Shown here: in pieces, positions 62,629 to 64,000 of the stretch | How positions within the stretch are numbered: the stretch's first letter is position 1 | Layout of the letters: each line of letters opens with the position of its first letter | DNA from: Ascidiaceihabitans donghaensis | GTDB taxonomy: Bacteria; Pseudomonadota; Alphaproteobacteria; Rhodobacterales; Rhodobacteraceae | Assembly: GCF_900302465.1 (NCBI RefSeq) | Contig: NZ_OMOR01000001.1 | Location: forward strand, 2,108,001 to 2,172,000 | Length of the DNA: 64,000 nucleotides | Direction: 5' to 3' | The notes under the pieces: model-generated | What the model was told of the DNA's origin: nothing | Seen by the model: only the letters and a program-made list of their open reading frames with translations | Database searches by the model: none | Translations under genes and position numbers: made by a program

Positions 62629-63621
62629 ATGAAAGCCATGTTGAGCACTGTTGCCGGAGGGCCCGAGGCACTTGAGCTGACTGAACTGCCAGACCCCACC
62701 CCCGCCAAAGGCGAGGTCCGCATCGCAGTCAAGGCGGCTGGCGTGAACTTTCCCGACACTTTGATCATTCGCGATCTTTACCAGATGAAACCACCACGTC
62801 CCTTTGCACCGGGCGGCGAAGTGGCAGGCGTAGTTGATGCGGTTGGTGAAGGGGTCAAAGGCCTGAAAGAAGGTGACAAAGTGATCGCCATGACCGGCTT
62901 TGGCGGGTTTGCCACGCATCTGTGTGTCGCGGAGGCACGGTGTTTGCCGATGCCAGACGGTATGCCGTTTGAAGATGCAGCCTGCCTTGTTCTGACCTAC
63001 GGCACGTCGCACCACGCATTGAAAGACCGCGCTGCGATCAAGGAAGGCGAAACATTGTTGATCCTTGGCGCCGCTGGCGGTGTCGGCGCCGCAGCGATCG
63101 AGCTGGGCAAAGCCGCCGGTGCACGTGTAATCGCGGCCGTATCCTCCGAGGACAAAGCGGCGTTTTGTAAGGAACTGGGCGCGGACGAGACCTTGATTTA
63201 TCCCGGCGACATGGACCGCGCAGCCCAAAAAGAGTTCTCAAACCAGATCAAATCCCTGACCGGCGGCAAAGGTGTTGATGTGGCCTATGATGCGGTTGGC
63301 GGTGATTACGCAGAACCGGTTGTGCGCGCCATGGCATGGGCAGGCCGTTTCCTTGTGGTTGGCTTCCCCGCAGGCATTCCAAGCATCCCCTTGAACCTGA
63401 CGTTGCTGAAATCCTGCCAGATCGTTGGTGTCTTCTGGGGGGCGTCCACAATGGTGGACCCCAAAGGCCATATGGAAAATATGACCGAACTGTTTTTGAT
63501 GTACAGCAAGGGACAAATCAAACCCCGTGTGACCCAGACATTCACTTTAGAAGATGCCGGTAAGGCATTGGAATACATATCGGATCGGAAAGTCTTGGGC
63601 AAAGTCGCGCTGACCCTTTGA
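62629..63621 (+). CDS. NADPH:quinone oxidoreductase (zinc-free MDR family)
   Basis: 330 aa. The GroES-like domain (PFAPGGEVAGVVDAVGEGVKGLKEGDKV) is followed by a nucleotide-binding domain with LGAAGGVGAAAIELGKAAGARVIAAVSSEDK. No zinc-ligand cysteines are present. Relatives reduce quinones or enoyl-type substrates with NADPH. A GGGGAGA site precedes the ATG. It is divergent from the dehydrogenase operon. Confidence 0.93.
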   Translation: MKAMLSTVAGGPEALELTELPDPTPAKGEVRIAVKAAGVNFPDTLIIRDLYQMKPPRPFAPGGEVAGVVDAVGEGVKGLKEGDKVIAMTGFGGFATHLCVAEARCLPMPDGMPFEDAACLVLTYGTSHHALKDRAAIKEGETLLILGAAGGVGAAAIELGKAAGARVIAAVSSEDKAAFCKELGADETLIYPGDMDRAAQKEFSNQIKSLTGGKGVDVAYDAVGGDYAEPVVRAMAWAGRFLVVGFPAGIPSIPLNLTLLKSCQIVGVFWGASTMVDPKGHMENMTELFLMYSKGQIKPRVTQTFTLEDAGKALEYISDRKVLGKVALTL

Positions 63622-63626
63622 AACCG

Positions 63627-64000
63627 CTACAGCCCTTCAAGATGGCTGATGTCGTTGAACCCGCGCACAGCCATCTGATCGCCAGTAATGACCAACCGGC
63701 TTATCGACCCGTTTGCCGCGCCCCCGAAGGTAAACGGGCCGCACCCTGTGGCGATAGACATCGCAGCTGCGATCACGCCGCCGTGCACAAAGACCGCCAC
63801 ACGTTCGTCCGCATGGGCCGCTGCAACACGGGCCAATCCGCGTTTGACCCGTCCATGGAACTGCGCCGTGGTTTCCGCCCCGGGAATTTCGCCCCATTCG
63901 CCTGTTTCGCGCATGCGATCAAAAGCAGGATCACCCTGCGCGGCTTTGATGCGGTACAATCCCCCATCCCAATCGCCCAAATGCACTTCATGCAGGTCGG
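63627..64000 (-). CDS. Histidine phosphatase family protein, C-terminal fragment
   Basis: The gene begins beyond the right edge; about 124 codons are visible. DLHEVHLGDWDGGLYRI and later VAVFVHGGVIAAAMSIATG are the second half of the phosphoglycerate mutase-like fold, including the catalytic His in VHGGVI. It is convergent with the quinone oxidoreductase gene. A GTG at 63986 within the frame is not its start, since coding similarity continues past it. Confidence 0.85.
   Translation of the reverse strand, partial: DLHEVHLGDWDGGLYRIKAAQGDPAFDRMRETGEWGEIPGAETTAQFHGRVKRGLARVAAAHADERVAVFVHGGVIAAAMSIATGCGPFTFGGAANGSISRLVITGDQMAVRGFNDISHLEGL

Overview
The window looks like an ordinary chromosomal segment of a marine alphaproteobacterium of the Rhodobacteraceae/Roseobacter type. 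The grounds are a TRAP transporter with its own two-component system, invasion-associated locus B, the phoR-pstSCAB-phoU-phoB order, a class II DAHP synthase, two Liv-type ABC transporters, many acyl-CoA catabolic genes, and a G+C-rich intergenic repeat ending in a GATGAAG motif. I see no phage, plasmid, IS or CRISPR signature. One tRNA (Arg, anticodon CCG) is present.

Layout. (1) 1-5.0 kb, minus strand: dctM (cut by the edge), dctQ and dctP, then a DctD-like regulator and DctB-like kinase. (2) 5.2-14.2 kb: an EamA exporter, tRNA-Arg, a DUF882/YcbK protein, a large L,D-transpeptidase, a lipid A unit (lpxD, dedicated ACP, KAS-II), IalB, and a HerA-like ATPase. The gap before the ATPase holds two candidate small RNAs on the minus strand. 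(3) 14.2-19.5 kb, minus: a first Liv transporter. (4) 19.6-28.4 kb: sugar dehydrogenase, sulfotransferase, GlxA-type regulator, DAHP synthase, PAS protein, then yicC-gmk-gamma carbonic anhydrase-transsulfuration enzyme. (5) 28.4-35.8 kb: the phosphate regulon, with a three-repeat PHO box before pstS.

(6) 36-63.6 kb is an acyl-CoA catabolic region in four blocks. A plus-strand operon (acyl-CoA ligase, 3-hydroxyacyl-CoA dehydrogenase, enoyl-CoA hydratase, ACAD10/11-like acyl-CoA dehydrogenase, two SDRs, VOC protein) starts with a 17-codon leader ORF overlapping the ligase start. A minus-strand operon holds a single-Glu crotonase, a serine hydrolase, acetoacetyl-CoA synthetase and TesB. A second complete Liv transporter lies next. 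A long minus-strand operon follows: paired acyl-CoA dehydrogenases, two SDRs, thiolase, nitronate monooxygenase, histidine phosphatase and an ACAD10/11-type phosphotransferase. A divergent quinone oxidoreductase closes it.

The most suggestive signal is the co-occurrence of an ACAD10/11-like dehydrogenase (Asp where the usual catalytic Glu sits) and a separate ACAD10/11-like kinase. This resembles the levulinate/4-hydroxyacyl-CoA route, in which a 4-hydroxyacyl-CoA is phosphorylated and then isomerised to the 3-hydroxy form. The region could therefore degrade gamma-hydroxy or keto acids taken up by the second Liv system; the substrate cannot be read from sequence. Other signals are a DctD-like regulator without the sigma54-contacting GAFTGA loop, a candidate anti-Shine-Dalgarno small RNA, tandem palindromes before livG, and three copies of a dispersed repeat, one carrying an exact 26-bp tandem duplication.
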